Below are positions 4,755-12,732 of a stretch of DNA of 19,195 bases, piece after piece. Each line of letters opens with the position of its first letter. The stretch's first letter is position 1. A program made the translations under genes and the position numbers. Location: the NCBI RefSeq assembly GCF_000454545.1, contig NZ_CM002140.1, forward strand, positions 16,345-35,539. The letters run 5' to 3'. The DNA comes from Xanthomonas cassavae CFBP 4642 (lineage in GTDB: Bacteria > Pseudomonadota > Gammaproteobacteria > Xanthomonadales > Xanthomonadaceae). The notes beneath the pieces are model-generated. The model was given only the letters and a program-made list of their open reading frames with translations, had not been told where the DNA came from and made no database searches.

Positions 4755-4810
4755 GAAGTAGCCGGGATGCCTTATTTTTGCTAGGTTGATGCCTATAGGA
4801 TTTTCTATAG
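4738..4810. promoter_or_regulatory. CTATAG boxes, candidate TrwA binding/autoregulation sites
   Basis: CTATAG occurs at 4738, 4749, 4793 and 4805: two pairs, each spaced by one helical turn (11 and 12 bp), with 44 bp between the pair starts. The first pair covers the nic site, the second lies just upstream of trwA. TrwA of R388 binds two sites at oriT and represses the trwABC operon, so these pairs are good candidates. Confidence 0.5.
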
Positions 4811-4825
4811 CTTGAGAAAACACCC

Positions 4826-5221
4826 ATGAGCAGCGGTAAATCTATCCCTGTTTGGTACTCGGAAGAGGATCGCCGCAGGGTCGAGGAAGCGGCCGCGCTA
4901 GCCGGTTACAAGCACCTGTCGAAGTACATCCGCGACAAGTCTCTCGACCGTGGCAGCCACCGTGAGTCAGGCCGCGACAGCATGGAAGCATGGGCCGACC
5001 GACAGGAACTTGTCGGCCGTCTGGCCGAGATCGAGCGTAGCCAGAAAGGCGCGCATGTGCTTCTGGCAATGCTGCTTTTTCTGGTGCGCAAGAAGGCGAC
5101 CACGGGCGAGTTCAACGAGCTGGTTCTCGCATGCGAGAACGTCGGCGTGCCGGCCGACGTGCTGGCCGTTTCCTTGCCCGAGCTGGCTGCACTGCTAACC
5201 CGCTTTACGGAGGATTCGTAA
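4826..5221 (+). CDS. trwA: TrwA-like relaxosome accessory protein (ribbon-helix-helix)
   Basis: A 131-aa protein. The N-terminal 45 residues (IPVWYSEEDRRRVEEAAALAGYKHLSKYIRDKSL) have the strand-helix-helix layout of RHH DNA-binding proteins, followed by a helical region that would mediate oligomerisation. Length and position between oriT and trwB match R388 TrwA (about 121 aa), which binds oriT, helps TrwC nick, stimulates the TrwB ATPase and represses its operon. A Gly/Glu-rich GAG sequence precedes the ATG. The stop overlaps an ATG (TAATG, 5219-5223) with a good AGGAG-type site, as if a coupled downstream gene once began there; now a toxin-antitoxin module follows. Confidence 0.75.
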   Translation: MSSGKSIPVWYSEEDRRRVEEAAALAGYKHLSKYIRDKSLDRGSHRESGRDSMEAWADRQELVGRLAEIERSQKGAHVLLAMLLFLVRKKATTGEFNELVLACENVGVPADVLAVSLPELAALLTRFTEDS

Positions 5222-5292
5222 TGCCACCAAAAGGAGGCGACAAAGGTACTGCTCTGGTATATACTCGATATAGTAGAAAAACAGGGGCCATT

Positions 5293-5586
5293 ATGTCAAC
5301 GAAAGCCGTTTTCACGATGAAGCTGGAACCGGAGCTGCGCGACACGTTCATGGCCGAAGCAGCCGCAGATGACCGCCCGGCGGCGCAGGTCGTGCGCGAG
5401 CTGATGCGCGACTACATCACCCGCCGTCGCGAGGCACGGGAATACGACGAGTTCGTGCGCCGCAAAGTGGAGGTCGCCCGCAAGCAGCGTGACGCCGGCC
5501 TGCACTTCTCCAATGAGGAAGTGGAAGCCGATGCGGCCTCGCGCCGCGTGGACCTGCTACGCCGCGCCGGAGATGCTGGATTGTGA
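5293..5586 (+). CDS. antitoxin of a ParD/ParE-like type II module
   Basis: A 97-aa protein starting MSTKAVFTMKLEPELRDTFM, an RHH-type N-terminus (strand then two helices to about residue 45), followed by a charged C-terminal helix region ending in NEEVEADAASRRVDLL that would wrap the toxin. The frame is open upstream to an ATG at 5221, but the ATG at 5293 has AGGGG five bases upstream and gives the family-like N-terminus, so it was chosen. TATACT at 5260-5265 may be its -10 box. It overlaps the toxin by GTGA. It probably represses its own operon with the toxin. Confidence 0.8.
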   Translation: MSTKAVFTMKLEPELRDTFMAEAAADDRPAAQVVRELMRDYITRRREAREYDEFVRRKVEVARKQRDAGLHFSNEEVEADAASRRVDLLRRAGDAGL

Positions 5587-5876
5587 AAGTCCGCTGGATC
5601 GCGGCCGCAAGGCAGGACCGCGCCGATATCATCGATTACATCGCGGTAGAGAACCCGCGCGCAGCGCTCAAGATGGATGATCTTTTCAGCGAGGCGGCCA
5701 AGCGGCTGGGAGAGTTCCCCAAGCTCGGCTGCACCGGGAAAATTCCTGGTACTCGCGAGCTTATCCCGCATGAAAGCTACCGGCTCGTCTACGAAGTGGA
5801 CGAAGCTGCCGACACGGTATGGGTGATGACCCTTATCCACACAGCGCGCCAGTGGCCCCCGGCACGGGACGACTAA
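5583..5876 (+). CDS. ParE/RelE-family toxin
   Basis: A 97-aa protein with the ParE/RelE fold signature: VRWIAAARQDRADIIDYIA at the start (strand, then helix), a middle helix pair with RLGEFPKLGCTGKIPGTRELI, and the strand pair YRLVYEVDEAADTVWVMTLIHTARQWP at the end. Family members poison DNA gyrase (ParE) or cut mRNA on the ribosome (RelE); the sequence looks more ParE-like. The GTG start at 5583 overlaps the antitoxin stop. The module sits between trwA and trwB and would select for keeping the plasmid. Confidence 0.88.
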   Translation: MKVRWIAAARQDRADIIDYIAVENPRAALKMDDLFSEAAKRLGEFPKLGCTGKIPGTRELIPHESYRLVYEVDEAADTVWVMTLIHTARQWPPARDD

Positions 5877-5988
5877 CGATGGTGACAAAACGAAGCTGGC
5901 CAGGCGCATCAAATTTGCCGCGCACTATGCTTGCATTCAAACCGTTGCCTGTTCTAGAAATCGCTCACGTCCCAAGGAAGGAGGAAGC

Positions 5989-6608
5989 ATGAAGTTCTTC
6001 AGCGCGGCCGTCATCGCCATGTCGGCCCTGTGTGTCCCTCAGGCCCACGCACAGCAGCAGCCCGTGAACACGGGATTGGGCCAATGCGTGGATTTCGTGA
6101 TATTCGGCTCCGGCACGCTCACCGGCCAGGTCAACGGCACCACGTTCCCCTTCGTGTACGGCCCAGCCACCTATCTGGACAAGCCCGGAAGCACCGTCTA
6201 TATCCAGAACTATTCTTGTGCCTCCAACGACATCCCGGGGTTGTACTCCAGGGTGTCCATGGTCAGCCACGAGATGGGCCACCTGTACCTGGCCAGGGCT
6301 GGGTGCTCGGCACGCGGGAGGACTACATCGCCAAGGCCTGCACCAATGAAGGCCGGGCCGTGCTCAACAACTCCACGGCGCGCAACGAGATCCTGGACAC
6401 CTCCCAGGGAGGCGCCGACATCAGCCTGATCGCGGCGAACGCCCCGGCGCTGCTGTCCACCATCGCGGCCGGAGGGACCGATCTGGCGCAACGTGTGGGT
6501 GACGCATTCTGCGAGGCCAATGTCACGTCCACCACCGGTGAGAACTACAAGGTGTACTACGGCAACGAGTACGACAAACTCAATCCCCTGTCGCAAGAGG
6601 AGCAATAA
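5989..6608 (+). pseudogene. exported HExGH protein, frameshifted
   Basis: The frame starts MKFFSAAVIAMSALCVPQAHA, a clear Sec signal peptide likely cut after AHA, with AAGGAGG upstream. It runs to VSHEMGHLYLA, then must shift by one base near 6296-6297 to continue as GWVLGTREDYIAKACTNEGRAV to the TAA at 6606-6608. Restored length would be about 206 aa. HEMGH resembles the HExxH zinc site of metallopeptidases, and TNEG downstream could supply a third ligand, but overall I do not recognise the family. One G appears lost from a G run. No slippery heptamer is seen, so this is a mutation or a sequencing error. It is followed three bases later by another exported protein. Confidence 0.7.
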
Positions 6609-6611
6609 GCC

Positions 6612-7148
6612 ATGAAGACTCTCGTCGCCGCCCTGGGCGCGGTCGTCCTCGCGACTGCTCCGCTCGTGCCTGCCGCAGCCGCACCGCGCGCTCCCGCCGC
6701 CGCTGAAAAGCAGCTCTGGGCCTTCTCTGAAAAAATCGCCCTGGCCCTTCCGGGGGACGGGAAGGACGTGCTGAAACTCGTCTCCCCCCGCTCCGCCGCT
6801 ACCGCTGCATCCAATCGGCAGGAGCCTCGCGGGAAGTCGACGGAAATCGCGCCATCGTTGTTCGCGTCGAATGCCGTGGTGGTCATGGGAGCGGACAACC
6901 GCGCCGATTCGGCGTCCTTCGAGGTGACAGGCAGCTGCGTCTCGATGGCATCGCTGCGGAAACAGTATCCGAGGCTCATCGTGATGGACTACGCGCGCGG
7001 CGTCAATGAGCATGCCGTCTACACCTTGGGCGCGCAGATCGGCGATGCGATCGTCGCGTACTCGTTTCCTGCCAGCAAGCTCGATTGCATGAGCCGCGTG
7101 TTCATCACGCCCGCAAAGATCACGAAGAAAAAGCTCGGAATTGCATAG
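6612..7148 (+). CDS. exported protein of unknown function
   Basis: A 178-aa protein with an N-terminal signal peptide (MKTLVAALGAVVLATAPLVPAAAA, cut near residue 24). The mature part is soluble with no membrane span and has two cysteines, in TGSCVSM and SKLDCMSR, which could form a disulfide in the periplasm. It ends in a basic tail (KITKKKLGIA). The start lies three bases after the stop of the HExGH gene, so the two are one operon. A partner or inhibitor role for this protein is possible but only inferred from that pairing. I do not recognise the family. Confidence 0.7.
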   Translation: MKTLVAALGAVVLATAPLVPAAAAPRAPAAAEKQLWAFSEKIALALPGDGKDVLKLVSPRSAATAASNRQEPRGKSTEIAPSLFASNAVVVMGADNRADSASFEVTGSCVSMASLRKQYPRLIVMDYARGVNEHAVYTLGAQIGDAIVAYSFPASKLDCMSRVFITPAKITKKKLGIA

Positions 7149-7196
7149 GCGACGAGCATGAAATTCGAGGGCAGCGGTCTTATTTCTCCAGGGTGA

Positions 7197-7377
7197 CATC
7201 GGGGGTCACAGACCACCGGCCAGATCGAGGCCGAAATCAATGCCGTGATCGAGCACTGGCGACGAGGCGCTGGCTTAAGGGAGCGCTCACCGATGCGCTG
7301 CACCGCGATTGCGTTGATGCGGCCCACGCTGCTGGCCGACCTGTTGGGTAGCCGCTGCGATTCCAGGAGGGTGTAAG
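7197..7377 (+). pseudogene. orphan 3' ORF fragment before trwB
   Basis: The frame is open from 7197 to the TAA at 7375-7377, encoding TTGQIEAEINAVIEHWRRG and a hydrophobic stretch ALMRPTLLADLLGS. The only ATG starts are internal (7231 is out of frame with a clear site; 7291 region in frame), and no ribosome-binding site is evident. The stop is two bases before the trwB ATG, as expected for a coupled backbone gene. It may be the remains of a gene that once linked trwA to trwB. The family is not recognised. Confidence 0.25.
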
Positions 7378-7379
7378 CA

Positions 7380-8954
7380 ATGCAGAAGCACGAAGTCGAA
7401 AGCGCAACCTTGCTCTTTGGTGTTGGCCTGCCACTTGCCGGCTGGCTGGCCGGCACATACATCGGCAATGTGCCGCTGTCGCCGTTCCCGCAAGCGCTCA
7501 CCGCTGCGCTACACGCGACACCGAACAATCCGTTCATCGTCGGCGGGGTTGTGGCCGGTTTGGGACTGGCCGCGAGCGCCGCGTATTTGTTCCACGAGTA
7601 CGGGGACGATGGTTTCCGGGGCGCGCCGTATCGCCGCTGGATGCGCGGCTCAAAGATGGCGAACTGGCACAAGGTAAAGAGCCAGGTCAACGCGGCCAAT
7701 CGCGGGGAGAATCGCCGCCGACGGGCCGAGCAGAGGGGCGCGAAAGATTTGCCGCCTGTCATGATCGGCCCCATGCCCATGCCGCTGCACCTTGAGAACC
7801 GTAACACGCTGATTTGCGCGTCGATCGGCGCGGGTAAGTCGGTCGCGATGGAAAGCATGATTTCGTCGGCCGTGAAACGGCGCGACAAGATGGCCGTGAT
7901 CGACCCGAACGGGACGTTCTACTCGAAATTCAGCTTTCCCGGCGACACGATTCTCAACCCGTTTGATCGTCGCTCGTCGGGATGGACGTTGTTCAACGAG
8001 ATCAAGGGCGTGCATGACTTCGACCGGATGGCAAAAAGCGTCATCCCGCCGCAAATCGATCCAAGCGATGAGCAGTGGTGTGCCTATGCTCGCGACGTGC
8101 TGGCCGACACCATGCGCAAGCTGGTCGAGACGAACAACCAGGATCAAGACACGCTGGTCAATCTGCTGGTGCGCGAGGACGGCGAAGTCATCCGCGCGTT
8201 TCTCGTCAACACGGATTCGCAGGGCTACTTCCGCGATAACGCCGAGAAGGCCATCGCATCGATCCAGTTCATGATGAACAAGTACGTGCGGCCGCTGAGC
8301 TTCATGACCAAGGGCGATTTCTCGTTGCACAAGTGGGTGAATGACCCCAACGCCGGCAACCTGTTCGTCACGTGGCGCGAAGACATGCGAGCCGCGCAGC
8401 GCCCGCTTGTTGCGACATGGATCGACACGATTTGCGCGACGATTCTCAGTATCTCCGACGACGCGCAACACCTCTCCCGGCGCCTGTGGCTGTTCCTCGA
8501 TGAGCTGGAATCGCTCGGCAGGCTTGAATCGTTCGTGCCGGCCGCGACGAAGGGCCGTAAGCACGGGCTGCGCATGGCAGCCTCAATACAGGATTGGGCG
8601 CAGCTCGATGAGACCTACGGCAAGGATGCGGCCAAGACCTTGCTCGGCTGCTTCCGCAATTACCTCATCTTTGGCGCGTCGAACGCGCTCAATGCCGACA
8701 AGGCGAGCGAGATTCTTGGCAAGCAGCACGTTGAGCGCATCCAGATCACGACCAACGCGGGGGGGATCGGTGGAGGCGGCCGCAGCCGCCATGTTGTCGC
8801 CAGCCCACCGGAGCCGGTGGTATTGGACTCGGAAATCTCGAACCTCAAGGACTTGGAGGGCTACGTCATGTTTGCCGAGGACTTCCCCATTGCGAAGATC
8901 AAGCTGCCCTACGTGAAGTATCCGCATCGAGCGGCCGCTATCGACATCAAGTGA
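7380..8954 (+). CDS. trwB: TrwB/TraD-type type IV coupling protein
   Basis: A 524-aa protein (R388 TrwB is about 507). Two N-terminal membrane segments (about residues 8-28 and 45-66) anchor a cytosolic motor. Walker A is ASIGAGKSVAME (about 147-158) and Walker B LWLFLDELESLGRLE (about 369-383). A Gly-rich turn, GGIGGGGRSR, is near residue 465. TrwB-type coupling proteins form hexameric DNA pumps that bring the relaxosome to the type IV secretion channel. The ATG at 7380 has AGGAGG nine bases upstream. The trwC gene starts 13 bases after the stop, so the two are co-transcribed. The gene looks intact, but it is separated from trwA by a 2-kb insertion. Confidence 0.95.
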   Translation: MQKHEVESATLLFGVGLPLAGWLAGTYIGNVPLSPFPQALTAALHATPNNPFIVGGVVAGLGLAASAAYLFHEYGDDGFRGAPYRRWMRGSKMANWHKVKSQVNAANRGENRRRRAEQRGAKDLPPVMIGPMPMPLHLENRNTLICASIGAGKSVAMESMISSAVKRRDKMAVIDPNGTFYSKFSFPGDTILNPFDRRSSGWTLFNEIKGVHDFDRMAKSVIPPQIDPSDEQWCAYARDVLADTMRKLVETNNQDQDTLVNLLVREDGEVIRAFLVNTDSQGYFRDNAEKAIASIQFMMNKYVRPLSFMTKGDFSLHKWVNDPNAGNLFVTWREDMRAAQRPLVATWIDTICATILSISDDAQHLSRRLWLFLDELESLGRLESFVPAATKGRKHGLRMAASIQDWAQLDETYGKDAAKTLLGCFRNYLIFGASNALNADKASEILGKQHVERIQITTNAGGIGGGGRSRHVVASPPEPVVLDSEISNLKDLEGYVMFAEDFPIAKIKLPYVKYPHRAAAIDIK

Positions 8955-8967
8955 CCGAGGCCGGGCC

Positions 8968-11961
8968 ATGCTTAATGTGACGCCGATTCGCGGCAACAAC
9001 CAGTACGCGGCCGCGCATTACTTCTCGGCGGCCGACGACTACTATGCCAAGGAGAACCCCGGCGAGTGGCAAGGCCAAGGCGCACAGGTGCTTGGCCTGA
9101 CGGGGCCGGTGGAACAGGCGCAACTCTCGCGGCTGCTGGACGGCCGGCTCCCCAACGGCGAGCGTATCCAGACGACCTTTGACCCGATCGACAACAAGAA
9201 GCGCATGGGGCTGGACCTGACGTTTTCCGCTCCGAAGTCGGTTTCCATGCAGGCGCTTGTTGCTGGCGACAAGGACGTAACCGCTGCGCACGACCGTGCC
9301 GTGACGCGCGCACTGGAGCAGGTCGAGCGGCTGGCCGAGGCCCGGAAGAAGGTCAAGGGCAAGAGCTACCGCGAGCGCACTGGGAACATGGTCATCGGCA
9401 AGTTCCGGCACGAAATGAGCCGCGCCAAAGACCCGCAGCTACACACGCATTCTGTCGTGCTCAACATGACGCAGCGCGCAGACGGCGCTTGGCGCGCACT
9501 GTCGAACGAGGACATATTCCGCGTGCAGCACGAGGTAGACGCGCTCTACAAGGCCGAGCTGGCGAGGGGCTTGCAAGCGCTTGGCTACGCGATACGCCTG
9601 GTCGATGACCAGGGCAATTTCGAGCTGGACCACATCAGCCGCGACCAGATCGAGGCGTTTTCGGCGCGTAGTCGCATCATCGAGGAAGCGCTTGCCAACG
9701 AGGGCAAGACGCGAGCGACGGCGACGACGCTTGAGAAGCAGATCATTTCGCTGGCCACGCGGCCGCGCAAAGATGAGTCCGACCGCGACCTGGTCAAGCA
9801 GTATTGGGTCGAGAAAAGCCGCGAGTTTGGTATCGACTACGGCCCGCGCTCGCAGCTCGACGGCCGTACTTACGAGGCAGGCGACAGCATCGGCGGCCGT
9901 GGCCGTGGCCGTGGCCGTGGCCGTGAGCGAGGCGACGCCGGCGACCGCATCGCAGCCACGAGCCTGCCGGCGCGCCTCACACCGGCGCAAGCCGTCGTGC
10001 AGTACGCCATCAACCACCTGACCGAGCGCGAAGCCGTTGTCCGCGAAACTGCGCTCACCGCCACCGCGCTGCGCCGAGCGGTCGGGTTGGCAGGCCCGGA
10101 TGAGGTTCGCGCCGAAATCAAGCGGCTCGTCGGCCAAGGCGCACTGATTGAGGCCGTGCCGGCGTACCGCATGGCCGACCGCAAGGATGGGCCGGCGCTC
10201 TCGTCGGCCGGCTGGAAGAGCTACCTGCAAGACCTGAAAGGCTGGTCCGACAAACAGGCGCAGCAGTACGTCAGCAATGCGATCAAGCAGGGTTCGCTCG
10301 TGCCGGCCGAGAAGCGCTACACGACACAGAAGGCGCTCGCCCGCGAGAAAGCGATTCTCGCCATCGAGCGCACCGGGCGCGGAGCTATCGAGCCGATCAT
10401 GACGGCGGCCGCCGTCAAAACGGCGCTGGAAAGCTCGGCATTGAACGCTGGCCAACGTTCCGCCGTGGAAACCATCGTGAGCACCAAGAATCGGTTCGTC
10501 GGCATCCAGGGCGACGCCGGCACCGGGAAAACCTACACCGTGAATCAGGCAGTTGCACTCATCAAGCAGGCGTCGGCCGTGAGCGAGGGCTACCGTACCG
10601 TTGCACTCGCGCCCTACGGCAATCAGGTCAAGGCGCTCAAGAACGAAGGGCTGGAAGCGCACACGCTGGCGAGCTTTCTATATACCAAGGATAAGCCCAT
10701 CGACGGCAAGACGATCATCGTTCTGGACGAGTCGGGCGTCGTTGGCGCTCGCCAGATGGAACAAGTCATGCGAATTGTCGAGAAGTCGGGCGCTCGCATG
10801 GTCCTGCTCGGCGACACCAAGCAGACCGAAGCCATCGAGGCCGGCAAGCCGTTCGCGCAGCTCCAGCAGGATGGCATGCAGACCGCACGAATCAGCGAGA
10901 TTCAGCGCCAGAAAGACCACGAGCTGAAAACCGCTGTCGAGCAAGCGGCCGAGGGCCGCGTCACGCAATCGCTCGCGCACATCAAGCACGTTGAGGAACT
11001 GAAAGAGCCGACCGAGCGGCACCGGGCCATCGTGAACGACTACATCCAGCTCACTGAACCCGAGCGCCGCGAGACACTGATTGTTGCCGGCACCAACGAG
11101 GCTCGCCGCGAGATCAATCGCATGGTGCGCGAGTCGCTGGACCTGACCGGCAAGGGGCGGGAGTTCGAGACGCTGACTCGTGTCGACATGACACAGGCGC
11201 AGCGCCGCTTTGCGCCAAGCTATCAGCCGGGCATGGTCATCCAGCCCGAGAAGGACTATCAGAAAGCCGGCCTGACGCGAGGCGAGACCTACCGCGTCAA
11301 GGAAGCATTGCCCGGCAATGCGCTGGTCCTGCAGCGGCAGGACGGCACCACCACCACGATCAACCCGCGCAAGGCGACGCAGCTCAGCGTCTACCACCTT
11401 GAGCGCGCCGAGCTGTCGGTCGGGGATACCGTACGGATCAACCGCAACGATCCCGGTCGCGACCTCACGAACGGCGACCGCATGCGCGTTGCCGGCGTGA
11501 TCGGCGGCGTCGTCAAGCTCGAATCGGTCGGGCAGCGCGACGGTCGGCCGGCACGCGCGCTCGAGCTGCCGACGAATCGACCGCTCCACCTTGAGCACGC
11601 CTATGCGTCCACCGTCCACAGCGCGCAGGGCTTGACCAACGACCGCGCCCTCATCGCGCTCGATACCAAGAGCCGCACCACGTCGATGAATCTGTATTAC
11701 GTTGCCATCAGCCGCGCCTGCCACGAGGCGCGCGTCTACACGAACTCGGTCAAGGAGCTGCCGGCCGCCATCGCGCGGCGCTTCGACAAGACGACGGCCC
11801 TAGCGATCCAGCGCGAACGCCAATTGCAGCGCCGCGCCGCCGGTATGCAACCCAAAGGCGCAGCCGACGGCAAGCAGGCGTTGCAGCGTCAGCAGCTCCA
11901 ACAGCAGCGCAAGCAGCCGGCGAGCGGCAAGAAACCGTCCGAGTACGGACGCTTTGGCTAG
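8968..11961 (+). CDS. trwC: TrwC-type conjugative relaxase-helicase (MOBF)
   Basis: A 997-aa protein (R388 TrwC is 966). The relaxase domain (1-300) has catalytic tyrosines Y18 and Y25/Y26 (HYFSAADDYY), as in TrwC Y18 and Y26, an acidic residue at D83, and the metal-binding histidines H148, H159 and H161 (FRHEM, LHTHS). The helicase domain has Walker A GDAGTGKT (about 515-522), Walker B IIVLDESGVVG (about 580-590), and the late motif YASTVHSAQGLT (about 878). A GRGRGRGRGR run lies in the linker at about 310-321. The protein nicks oriT, stays bound to the 5' end, unwinds the strand and is piloted into the recipient. The C-terminus is Gln/Lys-rich. It appears intact. Confidence 0.97.
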   Translation: MLNVTPIRGNNQYAAAHYFSAADDYYAKENPGEWQGQGAQVLGLTGPVEQAQLSRLLDGRLPNGERIQTTFDPIDNKKRMGLDLTFSAPKSVSMQALVAGDKDVTAAHDRAVTRALEQVERLAEARKKVKGKSYRERTGNMVIGKFRHEMSRAKDPQLHTHSVVLNMTQRADGAWRALSNEDIFRVQHEVDALYKAELARGLQALGYAIRLVDDQGNFELDHISRDQIEAFSARSRIIEEALANEGKTRATATTLEKQIISLATRPRKDESDRDLVKQYWVEKSREFGIDYGPRSQLDGRTYEAGDSIGGRGRGRGRGRERGDAGDRIAATSLPARLTPAQAVVQYAINHLTEREAVVRETALTATALRRAVGLAGPDEVRAEIKRLVGQGALIEAVPAYRMADRKDGPALSSAGWKSYLQDLKGWSDKQAQQYVSNAIKQGSLVPAEKRYTTQKALAREKAILAIERTGRGAIEPIMTAAAVKTALESSALNAGQRSAVETIVSTKNRFVGIQGDAGTGKTYTVNQAVALIKQASAVSEGYRTVALAPYGNQVKALKNEGLEAHTLASFLYTKDKPIDGKTIIVLDESGVVGARQMEQVMRIVEKSGARMVLLGDTKQTEAIEAGKPFAQLQQDGMQTARISEIQRQKDHELKTAVEQAAEGRVTQSLAHIKHVEELKEPTERHRAIVNDYIQLTEPERRETLIVAGTNEARREINRMVRESLDLTGKGREFETLTRVDMTQAQRRFAPSYQPGMVIQPEKDYQKAGLTRGETYRVKEALPGNALVLQRQDGTTTTINPRKATQLSVYHLERAELSVGDTVRINRNDPGRDLTNGDRMRVAGVIGGVVKLESVGQRDGRPARALELPTNRPLHLEHAYASTVHSAQGLTNDRALIALDTKSRTTSMNLYYVAISRACHEARVYTNSVKELPAAIARRFDKTTALAIQRERQLQRRAAGMQPKGAADGKQALQRQQLQQQRKQPASGKKPSEYGRFG
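9892..9935 (+). repeat. GGCCGT microsatellite inside trwC
   Basis: Five consecutive GGCCGT units encode alternating Gly-Arg in the relaxase-helicase linker. A six-base unit keeps the frame when copies are gained or lost. Confidence 0.8.
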
Positions 11962-12013
11962 GGCTGGAGGCCGGGGAGCAACGGAACAGCCAACTCAGTT
12001 AAGCGGTTTTTCG

Positions 12014-12340
12014 TCACTTAGCGATGCCCAAGAACACGGCCAGGCAGCGCTCAATTTCCACCAACGCATCAGCGTCTACGCGCCCAAAGGCTCGACCTAC
12101 CTTGTCACGCTTCACGGTCATGGCCTTGTCCACCATCACCTGAGACGGCTTCTGCAAACCATTGTCGGTACTTGGATGAATGGTAATGCGCAGCAGCGGC
12201 GCAGCAACGAGCGTGCTTGTCACCGGCAGCACCGTCACGGTGGTGTGTGCGTCAAACTGGTCGGCCTGGATCACCAGAGCGGGCCGTGGTTTTCCGAAGT
12301 CGCCTTGCATGGCGATGGTCACAAAGTCACCCCGCATCAT
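12014..12340 (-). CDS. mazF: MazF/PemK-like mRNA-interferase toxin
   Basis: A 108-aa protein starting MMRGDFVTIAMQGDFGKPRPALVIQAD. RGDxVxxxxxxxxGKxRPAlViQ is the hallmark start of MazF/PemK/ChpB toxins; further family-like blocks are TVTVLPVTSTL and PSQVMVDKAMTVKRDKVG. Such toxins cut mRNA at short motifs. The ATG at 12338-12340 overlaps the antitoxin stop; the second Met (12335-12337) gives the more family-like MRGDF start. The pair reads leftwards, facing the end of trwC, and is probably repressed through the repeat pair at 12568-12612. Confidence 0.92.
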   Translation of the reverse strand: MMRGDFVTIAMQGDFGKPRPALVIQADQFDAHTTVTVLPVTSTLVAAPLLRITIHPSTDNGLQKPSQVMVDKAMTVKRDKVGRAFGRVDADALVEIERCLAVFLGIAK

Positions 12341-12555
12341 TCCGTCCAGCCATCCATGTCTGCTAGCGCCTCATCCATGAAGCGCTGCATGTCGGTGTCC
12401 GCCATGTCCGCTTGTGCAGCAAGACGACACTGACGGCGGCATTCCTCGGCGAAGTCAGGCCGCCGTGTGTCCGGCACCCAAATTTGCACCGGACGCAGCC
12501 CTGCCATGCGCAGGGCGTCGCGGTGCTTTTGAACTCGTGAATTGACGTGTGCCAT
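12337..12555 (-). CDS. mazE: MazE-family antitoxin (DUF3018 type)
   Basis: A 72-aa protein starting MAHVNSRVQKHRDALRMAGL and containing LRPVQIWVPDTRRPDFAEECRRQ, which I recognise as the DUF3018 MazE-family antitoxin pattern. The acidic C-terminal helix (MQRFMDEALADMDGWTE) would bind and block MazF. The frame is open further upstream to 12663, but only the ATG at 12553-12555 lies downstream of the promoter and gives the family N-terminus. Stop and toxin start overlap. Confidence 0.88.
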   Translation of the reverse strand: MAHVNSRVQKHRDALRMAGLRPVQIWVPDTRRPDFAEECRRQCRLAAQADMADTDMQRFMDEALADMDGWTE

Positions 12556-12567
12556 GTTGGCCTCACC

Positions 12568-12612
12568 GTTACATGCAACAAGTTTACGCCTCATTTTTGT
12601 TACATGCAACAA
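12568..12612. promoter_or_regulatory. mazEF promoter with two operator repeats
   Basis: GTTACATGCAACAA occurs twice, at 12568-12581 and 12599-12612, 31 bp apart (three helical turns), each nearly palindromic around CATG. Between and within them, on the minus strand, are TTGCAT (12604-12609) and TAAACT (12581-12586) with a 17-bp spacer. Both boxes are overlapped by the repeats, a typical autorepression layout. Confidence 0.7.
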
Positions 12613-12732
12613 AAGTGGGACTTTCGGTGGTTCCGGCTTGGTGCCCCAAGAAGCCGCCGACACCGCGCAAGCCGCGCCAGTACGGCCGGTTCCAGTGACA
12701 AGCCCTAGCGCGCGTCTGGCTTTGGGAGCCGG

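Noticed and set aside
5221..5292. Upstream ATG at 5221 as the antitoxin start
   Set aside because: The extra 24 residues are unlike the family, and the ATG at 5293 has a well-spaced AGGGG site. The overlap with the trwA stop may be a relic.
6285..6305. Programmed ribosomal frameshift in the HExGH gene
   Set aside because: No X-XXY-YYZ slippery heptamer or evident stimulatory structure at the shift point; a lost base is simpler.
6210..7199. 329-codon minus-strand frame opposite the exported-protein pair
   Set aside because: The plus strand has signal peptides, ribosome-binding sites and operon spacing; the minus frame has none.
9439..10662. 407-codon open frame on the minus strand inside trwC
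   Set aside because: It is antisense to a relaxase with all catalytic motifs. GC-rich codon bias opens the opposite frame; it shows no domain or ribosome-binding site.
10678..11724. 348-codon open frame on the minus strand inside trwC
   Set aside because: Same shadow effect over the helicase domain.
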